A DNA stretch of 45,040 bases from Amycolatopsis saalfeldensis (lineage in GTDB: Bacteria > Actinomycetota > Actinomycetes > Mycobacteriales > Pseudonocardiaceae). The translations under genes and the position numbers were made by a program. This document shows, in pieces, positions 1-9,011 of the stretch (within the stretch, counting starts at the first letter, position 1; every line of letters begins with the position of its first letter). The stretch is taken from contig NZ_FOEF01000037.1 of the NCBI RefSeq assembly GCF_900110575.1, positions 1 through 45,040 on the forward strand, read 5' to 3'. The notes below the pieces were generated by a model. It did not search any database, was not told the DNA's origin, and saw only the letters and a program-made list of their open reading frames with translations.

Positions 1-237
1 CTGAAGTCGGCCCGGGGCAGTTCGTGGAGGTGGGGGAGTTGCTGGACCGGTCCGGGAACAGCCCGTGGTGACGGCGAGGTCCTTCTGAACCGGTCATAAG
101 TCGGCCCGGTGCAGCTCGTGGAGGCGGTGGAGTTGCCGGACCGGCCCGGGAAATCAAGCCGTGGCGATGGCGGGGTTTCCCGAACCGGCCCGGAAATCCG
201 GTCCGGGACAGCAGCCCGTGGCAGCGGATCAGGCGGG
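1..237. repeat. Imperfect 94-bp tandem repeat, non-coding
   Basis: Two adjacent copies begin with AAGTCGGCCCGG at positions 4 and 98, giving a 94-base period, and they match over most of their length (for example CTCGTGGAGG against TTCGTGGAGG, then GTTGC(T/C)GGACCGG). A third, shorter copy is recognisable from about 190 (GGTCCGGGACAGCAGCCCGTGG). No convincing coding frame runs through it. It lies just past the stop of the MFS gene. Function unknown; it looks like decaying intergenic duplication, and the window edge may cut off further copies. Confidence 0.6.
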
Positions 238-1563
238 TCAATCGGCAGTGCTGGAGGCTTCCACGACCTGCCGGGACCGGCGGCCGCGCAGGGAGTACCA
301 GCCGGCGATGCCCGTGCCGAGCGTCAGGGCGGCGGCGCTCAGGCCCAGTGACCAGTGCACGCCCACCGCCGCGCCGAGCAGGCCGACGGTGAAGCCGCTG
401 CCTGCGCGCAGGCCGTTCGCGGAGACGTTGTAGACGCCGATGACCCGGCCGCGGTCGGCGGGTTTCGCGAGCAGCTGCACGACGGTCTGGCCGATGGACA
501 TCGACGCCAGGTTGGCCACGCCGCCGATGACCAGCAGGGCCAGTGCGATCGGATAGCTCGCCGTCATCGCGAAGAACAGGCTCGACACGCCGTAGACCGC
601 GGTGCTCACCACGGCCGCGGGCACGCTCGGTTTGATCTTGCCGGTCGCTTCGAGCAGGATTCCGCCGATCACGCCGCCGGCGCCGTTGGCGAAGAGCAGG
701 ACGCCGTAGGCCGTGCCCGCGCTGCCCGCGCCGAGGTCCTGGGCGAAGATCGGCATCGAGGTCTGCAGCGAGGCGCCGACGAAAAACGCGCCGAGGCCCG
801 CGAGCACGATCATGCCGATCATGGTCGGATCGGCCCGCACTTCGCGCAGCACCCGGATCGAGTCGAGCAGCCCGACGCGCCGGCGCGGCTTGATGCCGCC
901 ATCGCGGGTGTGGCCGGTGAACTTGGTGCGGAACAAGAAGATCGTCAACGGCAGGTAGAACGCGACGTTCGCGAAGATCCCGGCCACCGGGCCCAGCCCG
1001 AGCAGCAGTGCCGAGCCGACCACGGGGCCGAACAGGATGCCGAGGCTGCGGAAGGTGGCGTTGAGCCGCACCGCGCTCGGCAGTTCCTCGGGGCCCACGA
1101 AGTCGTGCAGCATCAGCTGTTCGCCCGGTCCCCAGACCGCGCCCGCGCAGCCGTGCAGCACCAGCAGCACGCAGGCTTCCCACACCTGGAGCGAGTCGGT
1201 CAGGAAGAGCACGCCCCACATCACCGAGACGGCCATGAACACCACCTGCGCCGCCTGGATGATCCGGCGGCAGTCGTGCCGGTCGGCCAGCGAGCCGAAG
1301 TACACCGAGAACAGCAGGAACGGCACCCAGTGGCTGATCACCTCGAACCCGGCGAGCGCGGGCGAATGGAACTTCTCCCACAGCACCCAATAGGTGATGA
1401 CGTGCTCGATGTTGTCGGCCATCATCGCCAGCGCGGTGCCGAACAGGTACGGACGGCAGTCCTTGTTGTAGAGCGCGGCGAACTTGCGCGGCGCGGGCCC
1501 CGGCGCCGCTGCTGCCTCAACGGCCTCAGGCACGTGTCCGGGCACGCCACAGGCGACACACAC
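238..1563 (-). CDS. MFS transporter, enterobactin-exporter-like (MFS_3)
   Basis: A 441-residue integral membrane protein with about twelve hydrophobic segments in two halves, of the major facilitator superfamily and most like the EntS/MFS_3 drug and siderophore exporters. The conserved loop after TM2 is seen as FGSLADRHDCRR, and a cytoplasmic loop rich in Lys/Arg separates the halves near residue 235. It probably exports a small molecule by proton exchange; the substrate cannot be read from sequence. The start chosen is a GTG with a GGGGGT ribosome site a few bases upstream. The gene diverges from the TetR gene across an 18-bp perfect palindrome, so it is the likely target of that repressor. 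The N-terminal Cys-rich stretch is unusual and could mean the true start lies further in. Confidence 0.85.
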   Translation of the reverse strand: MCVACGVPGHVPEAVEAAAAPGPAPRKFAALYNKDCRPYLFGTALAMMADNIEHVITYWVLWEKFHSPALAGFEVISHWVPFLLFSVYFGSLADRHDCRRIIQAAQVVFMAVSVMWGVLFLTDSLQVWEACVLLVLHGCAGAVWGPGEQLMLHDFVGPEELPSAVRLNATFRSLGILFGPVVGSALLLGLGPVAGIFANVAFYLPLTIFLFRTKFTGHTRDGGIKPRRRVGLLDSIRVLREVRADPTMIGMIVLAGLGAFFVGASLQTSMPIFAQDLGAGSAGTAYGVLLFANGAGGVIGGILLEATGKIKPSVPAAVVSTAVYGVSSLFFAMTASYPIALALLVIGGVANLASMSIGQTVVQLLAKPADRGRVIGVYNVSANGLRAGSGFTVGLLGAAVGVHWSLGLSAAALTLGTGIAGWYSLRGRRSRQVVEASSTAD

Positions 1564-1625
1564 AGTTACCCCCTTCGCCGGCGCTGGGCGCCAGGACGGC
1601 TTGTCTTTCCCCGAGGGGAAACGCT

Positions 1626-1643
1626 AGACGCAACGTTGCGTCT
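1626..1643. promoter_or_regulatory. Perfect 18-bp palindrome, probable TetR operator
   Basis: AGACGCAACGTTGCGTCT reads identically on both strands. It is centred between the divergent MFS and TetR starts, 29 bases before the TetR GTG. Length and position are typical of a TetR-family operator controlling both genes. CTAG tetramers lie just outside at 1624, 1647 and 1657. Confidence 0.7.
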
Positions 1644-1671
1644 TGTCTAGAACCCGCTAGACTTCCCCGAC

Positions 1672-2283
1672 GTGGGAGAGATCACGGTGGCGGACGACCA
1701 GGCGCGCCGGCATCACGGCAACCGGCACGGGCGCAGCGAGCGGGCCCGGCGCGCCGTGCTGAACGCGGCCGACGACCTGCTGGTGGAGCACGGGTTCGCG
1801 GGTCTCACCATGGAGAAGATCGCGGTACGGGCCGGGGTCGCCAAGCAGACCATCTACCGCTGGTGGCCGTCCAAAGTGGACGTCCTGCTGGACGCGCTCG
1901 GCGACGACCTGGCGGAGGAGCTGACGCCGCCGGACCACGGGGACCTCCGCCGTGACCTGCGGGAACACCTGGCCGCCGTCGCGGAGTTCCTCACCACCGC
2001 GCACGCGGGAGCGGTGTTGCGGGCCCTGCTCGGCCAGGCCCAGCACGACCCCGAGCTGGCCGCCCGGCTGCGCGCGGGGCACCTGCTCGACCAGCGGGCG
2101 CGTGACCGGCTGCCCTTCGAACGCGCGGTGGCGCGGGGCGAGCTGGCGGCCGGAACCGACCTGGACGACGCGGTGGAGCGGCTGATCGGGCCCGTCCACT
2201 ACCGCGTGCTGGTGACCGGGGATCCGGTGCCGCGCTCGTTCACCGATGCCCTTGTCGACAGAGTGACTGTTCAGGACGGTTAG
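1672..2283 (+). CDS. TetR/AcrR family transcriptional regulator
   Basis: A 203-residue repressor. The N-terminal helix-turn-helix spans about residues 30-70, with the recognition segment AGVAKQTIYRWWPSK. The C-terminal ligand-binding half resembles the TetR_C groups found on exporter repressors. It starts at a GTG 108 bases from the MFS start, with the palindrome between them, so it most likely represses the exporter and itself and is released by the transported compound. Oddly, its last codons and its TAG stop lie inside a dispersed palindromic repeat (2263-2302), so the C-terminus VTVQDG is in effect contributed by the repeat. Family assignment is firm; ligand unknown. Confidence 0.88.
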   Translation: MGEITVADDQARRHHGNRHGRSERARRAVLNAADDLLVEHGFAGLTMEKIAVRAGVAKQTIYRWWPSKVDVLLDALGDDLAEELTPPDHGDLRRDLREHLAAVAEFLTTAHAGAVLRALLGQAQHDPELAARLRAGHLLDQRARDRLPFERAVARGELAAGTDLDDAVERLIGPVHYRVLVTGDPVPRSFTDALVDRVTVQDG

Positions 2284-2302
2284 AACCGTCCTGAACACTC
2301 AC
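2263..2302. repeat. Dispersed palindromic element, copy 1 (bidirectional terminator-like)
   Basis: A 19-bp stem with one mismatch closed by two bases: GTGACTGTTCAGGACGGTT pairs with AACCGTCCTGAACACTCAC. It lies between the convergent TetR and accE genes. The TetR stop codon TAG is at the loop (2281-2283), and the accE stop follows three bases after the element. It could form a strong hairpin in both transcripts and so end both. The same half-site recurs at 7071 and 14270. Confidence 0.75.
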
Positions 2303-2305
2303 GAG

Positions 2306-2527
2306 TCACTGCGGCAAAGCCGAAGCGCGCCAAGCCCCTTGGCCGGGGTGAAGCGGGGCGCGCAGCTGTGCGGCGCGGTCGCCCCACCACGAGGTCCGGC
2401 GGGCCGGGGCGGGGGGAGCGGCCGCGGAGGAGGCGGCCGCGGCGGCCACAACGGCCGTCAGCGCCGCGAGTTCCGCGTCGTCCGGGTGGCCGCGGACGAC
2501 GCGCAGCAGCGGGCGGGCGTCGGTCAT
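2306..2527 (-). CDS. accE: Acyl-CoA carboxylase epsilon subunit
   Basis: A 73-residue protein of the small epsilon subunit family of actinobacterial acyl-CoA carboxylases, which stabilises the alpha-beta complex. The family signature is clear: an N-terminal LLRVVRGHPDDAELAAL followed by an Ala-rich stretch and a C-terminal tail with a Trp motif (RTSWWGD). It starts ten bases after the stop of the beta subunit gene, with a GAGGAG ribosome site in the gap, so the two are co-transcribed and probably translationally coupled. Small size and low complexity make it easy to miss, but composition and context agree. Confidence 0.85.
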   Translation of the reverse strand: MTDARPLLRVVRGHPDDAELAALTAVVAAAAASSAAAPPAPARRTSWWGDRAAQLRAPLHPGQGAWRASALPQ

Positions 2528-2537
2528 CGGTGGCTCC

Positions 2538-4175
<1,638 letters not shown>

Positions 4176-4247
4176 GGATCCGCAGCCTAGCTACTGCCGG
4201 GTCGCCACGCGTGTGGCGTAGGCCTCGTCCCGGCCTAAGCTGGCGGC

Positions 4248-5057
4248 GTGCCGTTCGCCGTTCGCCCGATCGGGCCCGCCGACCTGTCCGCCTGCCTCGA
4301 CCTGGCCGCCGCCCGCGGCTGGCCGCGCGATTCGCGCAAGTGGTCCGTGGTGCTCGACGCCGGCCGCGGGTTCGGCGTCGACGCCCCGGACGGAGGCCTG
4401 GCCGCCACGGTGGTCCTCACCAAGACCGGTCCGCTCGCGTCGATCTCGATGATGCTGGTCGCGTCCCGCTTCGAACGCCAGGGCCTCGGCCGGCGGCTGA
4501 TGGCCGACGCGCTGGCCGAGTCCGGCGAAGCGGTCGTGGCCCTGCACTCCACGGAGGCCGGCCGGCCGCTGTACGAATCCATGGGCTTCATCGTCGACGG
4601 CGGCTGCCAGGGCCACGTCGGATTCCTCGCCGACGACGGTGGTCCGGCGTCGAGGCCGATCGCGCCGCCCGACCTGGCTCGCGTGTACGAGCTGGACGCC
4701 GAGGGCATGGGTTTCGACCGCCGCGCGCTGCTCGAACGGCTGCTGTTCGACGCCGAACACGTCCACGTCACCGAAGCCGGGTACGCGCTGGGCACGGAGT
4801 CCGAGGGCCGCATCGTGATCGGCCCGGTCATCGCGGCCGACGAGGAGCAGGCCCGCGCTTTGGTCCGCGGGATCGCCCACGCCGCGGGCGGCGAGGTCCG
4901 CGTCGACGTCGACCTCCGGCACCCGGGGCTCGGCGAGTGGTGCCGCGATAGCGGGCTGGTCCCGCAGGACCCGGCTCCTCGGCTGGTGCTGGGCGGCAAA
5001 CCCCTGCCGGGCGACCCCGCGCGCCGGTTCGCGGTGTACAACCGCGCGCTCGGCTGA
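4248..5057 (+). CDS. GNAT family N-acetyltransferase, tandem-domain
   Basis: A 269-residue protein with an N-terminal GNAT domain. Motif A is seen as SRFERQGLGRRLMADAL, followed by HSTEAGRPLYESMGF, which is the usual acetyl-CoA binding and beta-bulge pattern. The C-terminal half (about 135-269) looks like a second, degenerate acetyltransferase-like domain. It probably acetylates a small molecule or an amine; the substrate is unknown. It starts at a GTG with no clear ribosome site. TAAGCT lies about ten bases ahead, which suggests a leaderless or near-leaderless transcript. It diverges from accD and converges on the START-domain gene with four bases between stops. Confidence 0.8.
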   Translation: MPFAVRPIGPADLSACLDLAAARGWPRDSRKWSVVLDAGRGFGVDAPDGGLAATVVLTKTGPLASISMMLVASRFERQGLGRRLMADALAESGEAVVALHSTEAGRPLYESMGFIVDGGCQGHVGFLADDGGPASRPIAPPDLARVYELDAEGMGFDRRALLERLLFDAEHVHVTEAGYALGTESEGRIVIGPVIAADEEQARALVRGIAHAAGGEVRVDVDLRHPGLGEWCRDSGLVPQDPAPRLVLGGKPLPGDPARRFAVYNRALG

Positions 5058-5061
5058 GGGG

Positions 5062-5952
5062 CTATTCCCCGGCTGGCAAGGAATAGCGCTTCGCGACCGC
5101 TTCCACCCGGTCGGCGGGCCACGGCTCCGGCTCGATGCCGAAGGTGCGGGCGAACAGTGCGGCCAGCTGCTCGTGCCGGGCGGCCATCAGTTCGGGCAGC
5201 AGTGCGGAAAGCTCTTCCGGCACGGTCTGGGTGAACTGCGCGCGGGCGCCGTCGAGCGGGTCGAGCACCAGCTCCCAGCGCACGCGTCCGGCCGGATTTC
5301 CGTTGTGCAGCCAGGTGTATTCGAGCACGTCCGGCTCCGCGGACTCGGTGATCTCGCCTTCGCCCGGGCCCGGCAGCAGCGGCCAGACGTCGGCGAGCGG
5401 CTTCCAGACCAGGTCGCGGCGGAAGCGGATCAGCGTGCCGCCGTCGAGGATTTCGCCTTCGTCGACGCCGAATTCCTCGGTGTACGAGGACATCCGCTCG
5501 TACCAGCCGTCCGGCGTGGCCGGCTCGCGGCCGTCGAGACGGGCGGCGAGGGAGTCGAGGCAGGCGTCCCAGCCGGCGGCGGTGCGGCCGGCGGCGAGCT
5601 GGGCGATCGCGGACTCGCCGCGGTTGAACGTGTGGATGAACACCAGCAGGCAGCCGTCGCCGTCGGGCTCGAGCTCGATGCGCAGGACGTCGGAATTCCA
5701 GGCGAATTCGAACACCCGCGGCGGGTCGAAGGCGAGCACCCGGCCCTCGCTGGACTCCGTCGCGCCCTCGAAGGTGAACTGGAGGGTGGCGCCCGCCTCG
5801 GGTTCGCCGCTGACCGCCGCGGGGAACCAGTGCTTCAGCCCGGCCGGGTCGCTGACCATCGGCCAGACCCGCTCGGGGCTGTGCTTCAGCCGGCGCTCCA
5901 GGCGGAGCGCCGGCCGGTCGCCGACGGTCTTGAGCTGTGCGCGTGCGGGCAC
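5062..5952 (-). CDS. SRPBCC (START/AHSA1-like) domain protein, two domains
   Basis: A 296-residue protein with two tandem AHSA1/START-like folds, each showing the signature of a hydrophobic-pocket domain (WPMVSDPAGLKHWFP near the start, and LVWKPLADVWPLLPG with the rest of the second). Such proteins bind or modify small hydrophobic ligands, and no enzymatic residues can be assigned. The frame stays open 14 codons further upstream, but I chose the GTG at 5952. It has GGAGG five bases ahead and lies a sensible distance from a consensus promoter at 5982-6010. It follows the marR gene on the same strand and is probably under its control. Confidence 0.75.
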   Translation of the reverse strand: MPARAQLKTVGDRPALRLERRLKHSPERVWPMVSDPAGLKHWFPAAVSGEPEAGATLQFTFEGATESSEGRVLAFDPPRVFEFAWNSDVLRIELEPDGDGCLLVFIHTFNRGESAIAQLAAGRTAAGWDACLDSLAARLDGREPATPDGWYERMSSYTEEFGVDEGEILDGGTLIRFRRDLVWKPLADVWPLLPGPGEGEITESAEPDVLEYTWLHNGNPAGRVRWELVLDPLDGARAQFTQTVPEELSALLPELMAARHEQLAALFARTFGIEPEPWPADRVEAVAKRYSLPAGE

Positions 5953-5981
5953 GACATCCTCCGCGGGTAGCCAGTGCTCGC

Positions 5982-6010
5982 ATATAACCATCAAGGCATA
6001 TACGTGTCAA
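5982..6010 (-). promoter_or_regulatory. Consensus promoter with TATATGC repeats before the START-domain gene
   Basis: On the minus strand TTGACA (6010-6005), a 17-base spacer and TTATAT (5987-5982) form a near-ideal housekeeping promoter. The -35 box overlaps the stop codon of marR. TATATGC occurs twice, once in the spacer and once on the -10 box. The same word appears in the marR/reductase intergenic region, so both sites may bind the MarR protein. Confidence 0.6.
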
Positions 6011-6423
6011 GCCGGTCGGATGGCGGCGACGGCCTCGGCCATCGCGGGGTCCGCGGCGGCTTGGTCGAGCGCCGCGGCGAGGATTTCGCGGTACGTCGAC
6101 TGGGTCTCGGCGTGGCGCGCGCGGCCGGCGTCGGTGATCACCGAGTAGACGCCGCGCCGGTCGCCCTCGCAGATGTCGCGGACGGTCAGCCCGCCTTCCT
6201 TCAGGCGCGCGACCATGCGGCTCACGGAACTCTGGTTCAGCCCGATCGCCTCGGCCAGCTCCTGCATGCGCAGCTCGCCCTTGCGGGCCTCGGCCAGCTT
6301 GCCGAGTGCGCGGTACTCCGAGAGGCCGAGCCCGTGCCTGCGGTGCAACGCCTTCGCCAGCTCCTGCTCGACGCGCGCGTGCAGGGCGAGCATCCGTCCC
6401 CAGGCTTCTTCGTCGGTGCTCAC
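6007..6423 (-). CDS. MarR family transcriptional regulator
   Basis: A 138-residue winged-helix regulator. The DNA-binding part is at about residues 45-100, with LAEAIGLNQSSVSRMVARL as the helix-turn-helix and a wing around GDRRGVYSVITD. MarR proteins act as dimers released by phenolic or redox ligands. The start is the GTG at 6423, preceded by GAGGAGGA; longer open-frame extensions upstream would run across the divergent promoter. It diverges from an FMN reductase gene and is followed on its own strand by the START-domain gene. All three look like one regulatory unit. Confidence 0.85.
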   Translation of the reverse strand: MSTDEEAWGRMLALHARVEQELAKALHRRHGLGLSEYRALGKLAEARKGELRMQELAEAIGLNQSSVSRMVARLKEGGLTVRDICEGDRRGVYSVITDAGRARHAETQSTYREILAAALDQAAADPAMAEAVAAIRPA

Positions 6424-6446
6424 GTGTCCTCCTCGCTTGACTCGAG

Positions 6447-6487
6447 AGTATATGCAGTGACAGCATCTGCATGCACATGCATGTACT
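6447..6487. promoter_or_regulatory. ATGCA-rich dyad, probable MarR operator
   Basis: Between marR and the reductase gene, AGTATATGCAGTG at the left and CACATGCATGTACT at the right form an imperfect dyad, with further ATGCA words between them. TATACT on the minus strand (6452-6447) is a good -10 box for marR, inside the left arm. A TTGACT at 6437 could serve the reductase gene. Placement over both promoters fits autoregulation. Confidence 0.55.
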
Positions 6488-6505
6488 TCATCGAGGAGGG
6501 ACCAC

Positions 6506-7054
6506 ATGACGGACCGAAGCTTTCTGTTCCTGGTGGCGGCGGCGCGAGCCGGGGGCAACACCGAGATGCTCGCGCGGCGGGCCGCGGGGGAAATTCCGCG
6601 TGGGACCGCGCAGACCTGGATCCGGCTGCCGGAGGCGCCGCTGCCCGCGTTCGAGGACCGCCGCCACGGCGCCGGCGACCACCCGGTGCCCGAAGGCAAC
6701 GAGAAGCTGTTGATGGACAACACTTTCGCGGCCACGGACCTGGTGATCGCCTCGCCCGTCTACTGGTACTCGGTGGCGGCGAGCGTGAAGCTGTACCTCG
6801 ACTACTGGTCCGGCTGGATGCGGCGGCCGGAGGCGGAGTTCAAGGCCCGGATGAAGGGCAAGGCGTTGTGGGGCGTCAGCGTGCTGAGCGAGGGGCCGGA
6901 GCAGGCCGACCCGCTGGTGGGCACCCTGGAGAAGACCGCGGACTACCTGGGGATGCGCTGGGGCGGTGTGCTGCTGGGCAACGGAAGCCGTCCCGGCGAC
7001 GTGCTCCGCGACGAGGTCGCGATGAAGGCTGCGGGCACGTTCTTCGCCGGCTAG
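6506..7054 (+). CDS. NADPH-dependent FMN reductase / flavodoxin-fold oxidoreductase
   Basis: A 182-residue flavodoxin-like protein. The phosphate-binding loop is seen as AAARAGGNTEMLAR near the start, and the flavin-ring loop as ASPVYWYSVAASVKLYLDYW near residue 80. The family (NADPH-dependent FMN reductase or NAD(P)H:quinone reductase) reduces flavin or quinones with NAD(P)H in the cytoplasm. The ATG follows a GAGGAGGGA ribosome site. Divergence from marR with a shared dyad suggests induction by a redox-active or aromatic compound. Nothing suggests damage to the gene. Confidence 0.82.
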   Translation: MTDRSFLFLVAAARAGGNTEMLARRAAGEIPRGTAQTWIRLPEAPLPAFEDRRHGAGDHPVPEGNEKLLMDNTFAATDLVIASPVYWYSVAASVKLYLDYWSGWMRRPEAEFKARMKGKALWGVSVLSEGPEQADPLVGTLEKTADYLGMRWGGVLLGNGSRPGDVLRDEVAMKAAGTFFAG

Positions 7055-7067
7055 TGCCGCACCACGC

Positions 7068-7089
7068 CTCGTGAGTGTTCATGACGGTT
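7068..7089. repeat. Dispersed palindromic element, copy 2 (half)
   Basis: CTC plus GTGAGTGTTCATGACGGTT (7071-7089) matches the half-site of the elements at 2263 and 14270 with one difference. The opposite arm is not recognisable: the following bases keep only fragments. It lies 14 bases after the FMN reductase stop, and the truncated HxlR reading frame runs into it. Confidence 0.6.
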
Positions 7090-7246
7090 CCAACGTTTCT
7101 GGCCAGGCCTGGCAGCGCTCGGTCAGCGAATGCTCGACGCGCGGCGGGATTTCCGCGTGGGCCTCGCGGTGCACGATCTCGTCGTGCTCGAGTTCGCGCA
7201 GTGACTGGATAAGCATCTTCTCGCGCTTCAGCTCGCCGAGGACCGT
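7079..7246 (-). pseudogene. HxlR-family regulator, fragment
   Basis: The minus strand encodes a segment typical of the HxlR winged helix: GELKREKMLIQSLRELEHDE, then IVHREAHAEIPPRVEHSLTE, the second strand and wing. The N-terminal half is missing because the sequence turns directly into an oppositely oriented oxidoreductase remnant at about 7247. The C-terminus is also lost, with the frame ending in non-family sequence that overlaps the palindromic half-element. It was probably once the redox-sensing repressor of the neighbouring oxidoreductase. A relic, not functional. Confidence 0.7.
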
Positions 7247-7248
7247 CG

Positions 7249-7725
7249 GCGAACATCCTCTACGGCGACGCGGAAGCGGTGCTCGTCGAGCACTGGTCGG
7301 TACTGGAAACCCCTTGGGGCCGTTACGTATCTCGGCGACGCGAGCTGTTCGACCGGGCTGTACGACCTCGCGTTGCTGGGCATCATGTGGTCGACGATGA
7401 GCGGTTACCTGCTCGCGCTCGCGCTTGTCGGGACCGAGGGCGTCACGGCCGAGCGGTTCACGCCGCTGGCACTCGGCTGGCTCGACGCGGTGAAGGGCTT
7501 CCTGCCGCGCATGGGCGAGGAGACGGCCACCGGCGCGTACGAAACTGAGGTGTCCTCTTTGGACCTCAAGGCCGACGGCCTCGCGCTCCTCTTCGAGGCC
7601 AGCCGGGCGCAGGGCATCGGCACCGCGGTGCCGCGGCCGATCCGCGACCTGTTCGACCGGGCTGTGGCGCAAGGCCATGGCACACAAGGTATTTCCAGCG
7701 TTTCGAGGTGATCAAGCAGTCATGA
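7249..7725 (+). pseudogene. Imine-reductase-type NAD(P)-dependent oxidoreductase, 5'-truncated and frameshifted
   Basis: Only the C-terminal helical domain of a beta-hydroxyacid-dehydrogenase/imine-reductase protein remains. Frame one gives ANILYGDAEAVLVEHWSVLE. After a shift in the CCCC run near 7310, frame two gives TYLGDASCSTGLYDLALLG, continuing as IMWSTMSGYLLALALVGTEG. A second one-base loss near 7705 shifts the end, which in the repaired frame reads FEVIKQS and stops at TGA 7723-7725. The whole Rossmann domain is missing. The repaired stop overlaps the ATG of the next relic as ATGA, so the two were once an operon. Confidence 0.75.
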
Positions 7726-8278
7726 GGTTCCTGGGGAAGAAGGCCGTCGTCACGGACGGCACCCACGGCATGGGGCTCGCCGTCGTGCGCGCCCTGCTGG
7801 ACGGTGGTGCCGAGGTGCTGCTGACCGGCCGCGACGGGCAGAACCTGGCCAACGCCAGGGCCGAGTTGTCCGGGAAGGCGCACGTCGTCGGCTCGGACGC
7901 GGCCGGCGTCGCTGAGGTGGCGAAGCTCGGCGAAACTGGGCGGCAGACGCTCGGCGAGGTGGACCTGGTGTTCGTCAACGTCGGCTTCGCGTCGCTCCAG
8001 CCGCTGCCGGACGTGACGGCCCGCGCAGCACCTGGCGCCAAGCGGCGTGCGCGTGAACGTGGTCAGCCCCGAGTTCCTCGACACCCCGTCGATGGGCGTC
8101 ACCGGGCTGCCGGCCCAAGTGGTGCAGGCGTTCAAGGAGCAGGGTGACACCGTTGAAGCGCCACGGCACGGTCGGCGAGGTCGCCGCCGCGGTGCTGTTC
8201 CTCGCCTTCGGGGCGACGTTCACCACCGGTTCCGAGCCGGCCGTCGACGGTGGCCTCGGGGAGCGCCTCACGGTGTGA
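7722..8278 (+). pseudogene. Short-chain dehydrogenase/reductase, internally deleted and frameshifted
   Basis: The start is a recognisable SDR: a nucleotide-binding region VTDGTHGMGLAVVRALLDGG (with Asp where the first glycine of TGxxxGxG is normal) and later DLVFVNVGFASLQPL. The central part with the catalytic Ser and the Tyr-x-x-x-Lys motif is deleted near 8020. The C-terminal part resumes in another frame with GVRVNVVSPEFLDTPSMG. A third frame change near 8150 is needed to reach RHGTVGEVAAAVLFLA and AVDGGLG. The three pieces cannot make an active enzyme. It overlaps the 3' end of the next minus-strand gene by eleven bases. Confidence 0.82.
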
Positions 8279-8975
8279 GGCATTGGTGCACGGCCATCCC
8301 GGCGCGACCGGGGGCCAGTTCCGGGCGCAGGACGAGGTCGCGGTCGTAGTCACCGCCGTTCTGCGTCCGGAACGGCAGCGGGGCCGTGGTCGACAGGGTC
8401 CGCAAACGCTTGCGCAGCAGCTCGGCGGCCTCGGTGAAGCCGTCCCGGGAAAGGCGGTCGGCGCCGTAAACCGCCACTGGTGGCAGCACGGACATCCCGG
8501 CGTAGAAGAGGGTGCCGTGCTGAAGCCCGAACAGCAGCTCGTCGAGCGGGCCGTTCACGCCACGCGGCCCGAGGCTCGGCTCGCGACCGCCGGCCGTGAC
8601 GACGACGAGCGCGCGCTTCCCGGCCAGCACGCCTTCGCCGTAGCGCAACGTGCGGCCGTCTTCGCCGCGTACGTCGTAGGCGTAACCCTTCACGAAGACG
8701 CGGTCGAACCAGCCCTTCAGGATCGCGGGCGTGCCGTACCACCAGAGCGGAAACTGGACGATCACCGTGTCGGCCCAGGCCAGCTTGTCCTGCTCCGCGC
8801 GGACGTCGGCCGGGGTGGTGCCGACCTGCTCGACCACCGGGTTCCAGCCCATCGCGTACAGGTCGGACTCGCGCACGTCGTGGCCGAGCGAGCGCAGGGT
8901 GGCCAGGCCCTCGTCGCGCAGCGCGCCGCCGAGCGAGCGGGGTTCGGGATGGGCGAAGACCCACAACACGTTCAT
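8268..8975 (-). CDS. NAD(P)H dehydrogenase (quinone), flavodoxin-2 family
   Basis: A 235-residue flavoprotein of the modulator-of-drug-activity/NQO1 group. It begins MNVLWVFAHPEPRSLGGAL, the FAD/FMN phosphate loop, and has QFPLWWYGTPAILKGWFDRV, the highly conserved flavin and NAD(P)H contact near residue 85. It reduces quinones by two electrons and is cytoplasmic. The start is an ATG with GGAGAG upstream, and the open frame upstream of it is ignored. It diverges from an AraC-type regulator gene across a perfect inverted repeat, which makes a regulator-target pair likely. The extended C-terminal tail is longer than in most relatives. Confidence 0.85.
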   Translation of the reverse strand: MNVLWVFAHPEPRSLGGALRDEGLATLRSLGHDVRESDLYAMGWNPVVEQVGTTPADVRAEQDKLAWADTVIVQFPLWWYGTPAILKGWFDRVFVKGYAYDVRGEDGRTLRYGEGVLAGKRALVVVTAGGREPSLGPRGVNGPLDELLFGLQHGTLFYAGMSVLPPVAVYGADRLSRDGFTEAAELLRKRLRTLSTTAPLPFRTQNGGDYDRDLVLRPELAPGRAGMAVHQCLTP

Positions 8976-9011
8976 GCCGCCAGGTTCTCTCCGCGGCCGG
9001 AGGCGAACCAG

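Noticed and set aside
4235..6478. A very long minus-strand open frame (about 747 codons) across the GNAT, START and MarR genes
   Set aside because: It is the antisense or out-of-phase shadow of three well-supported genes, with Arg/Pro/Ala-rich content and no family features.
7722..8147. An intact SDR gene
   Set aside because: The frame is open at the start but lacks the catalytic Ser and Tyr-x-x-x-Lys region, and the family C-terminus continues in other frames.
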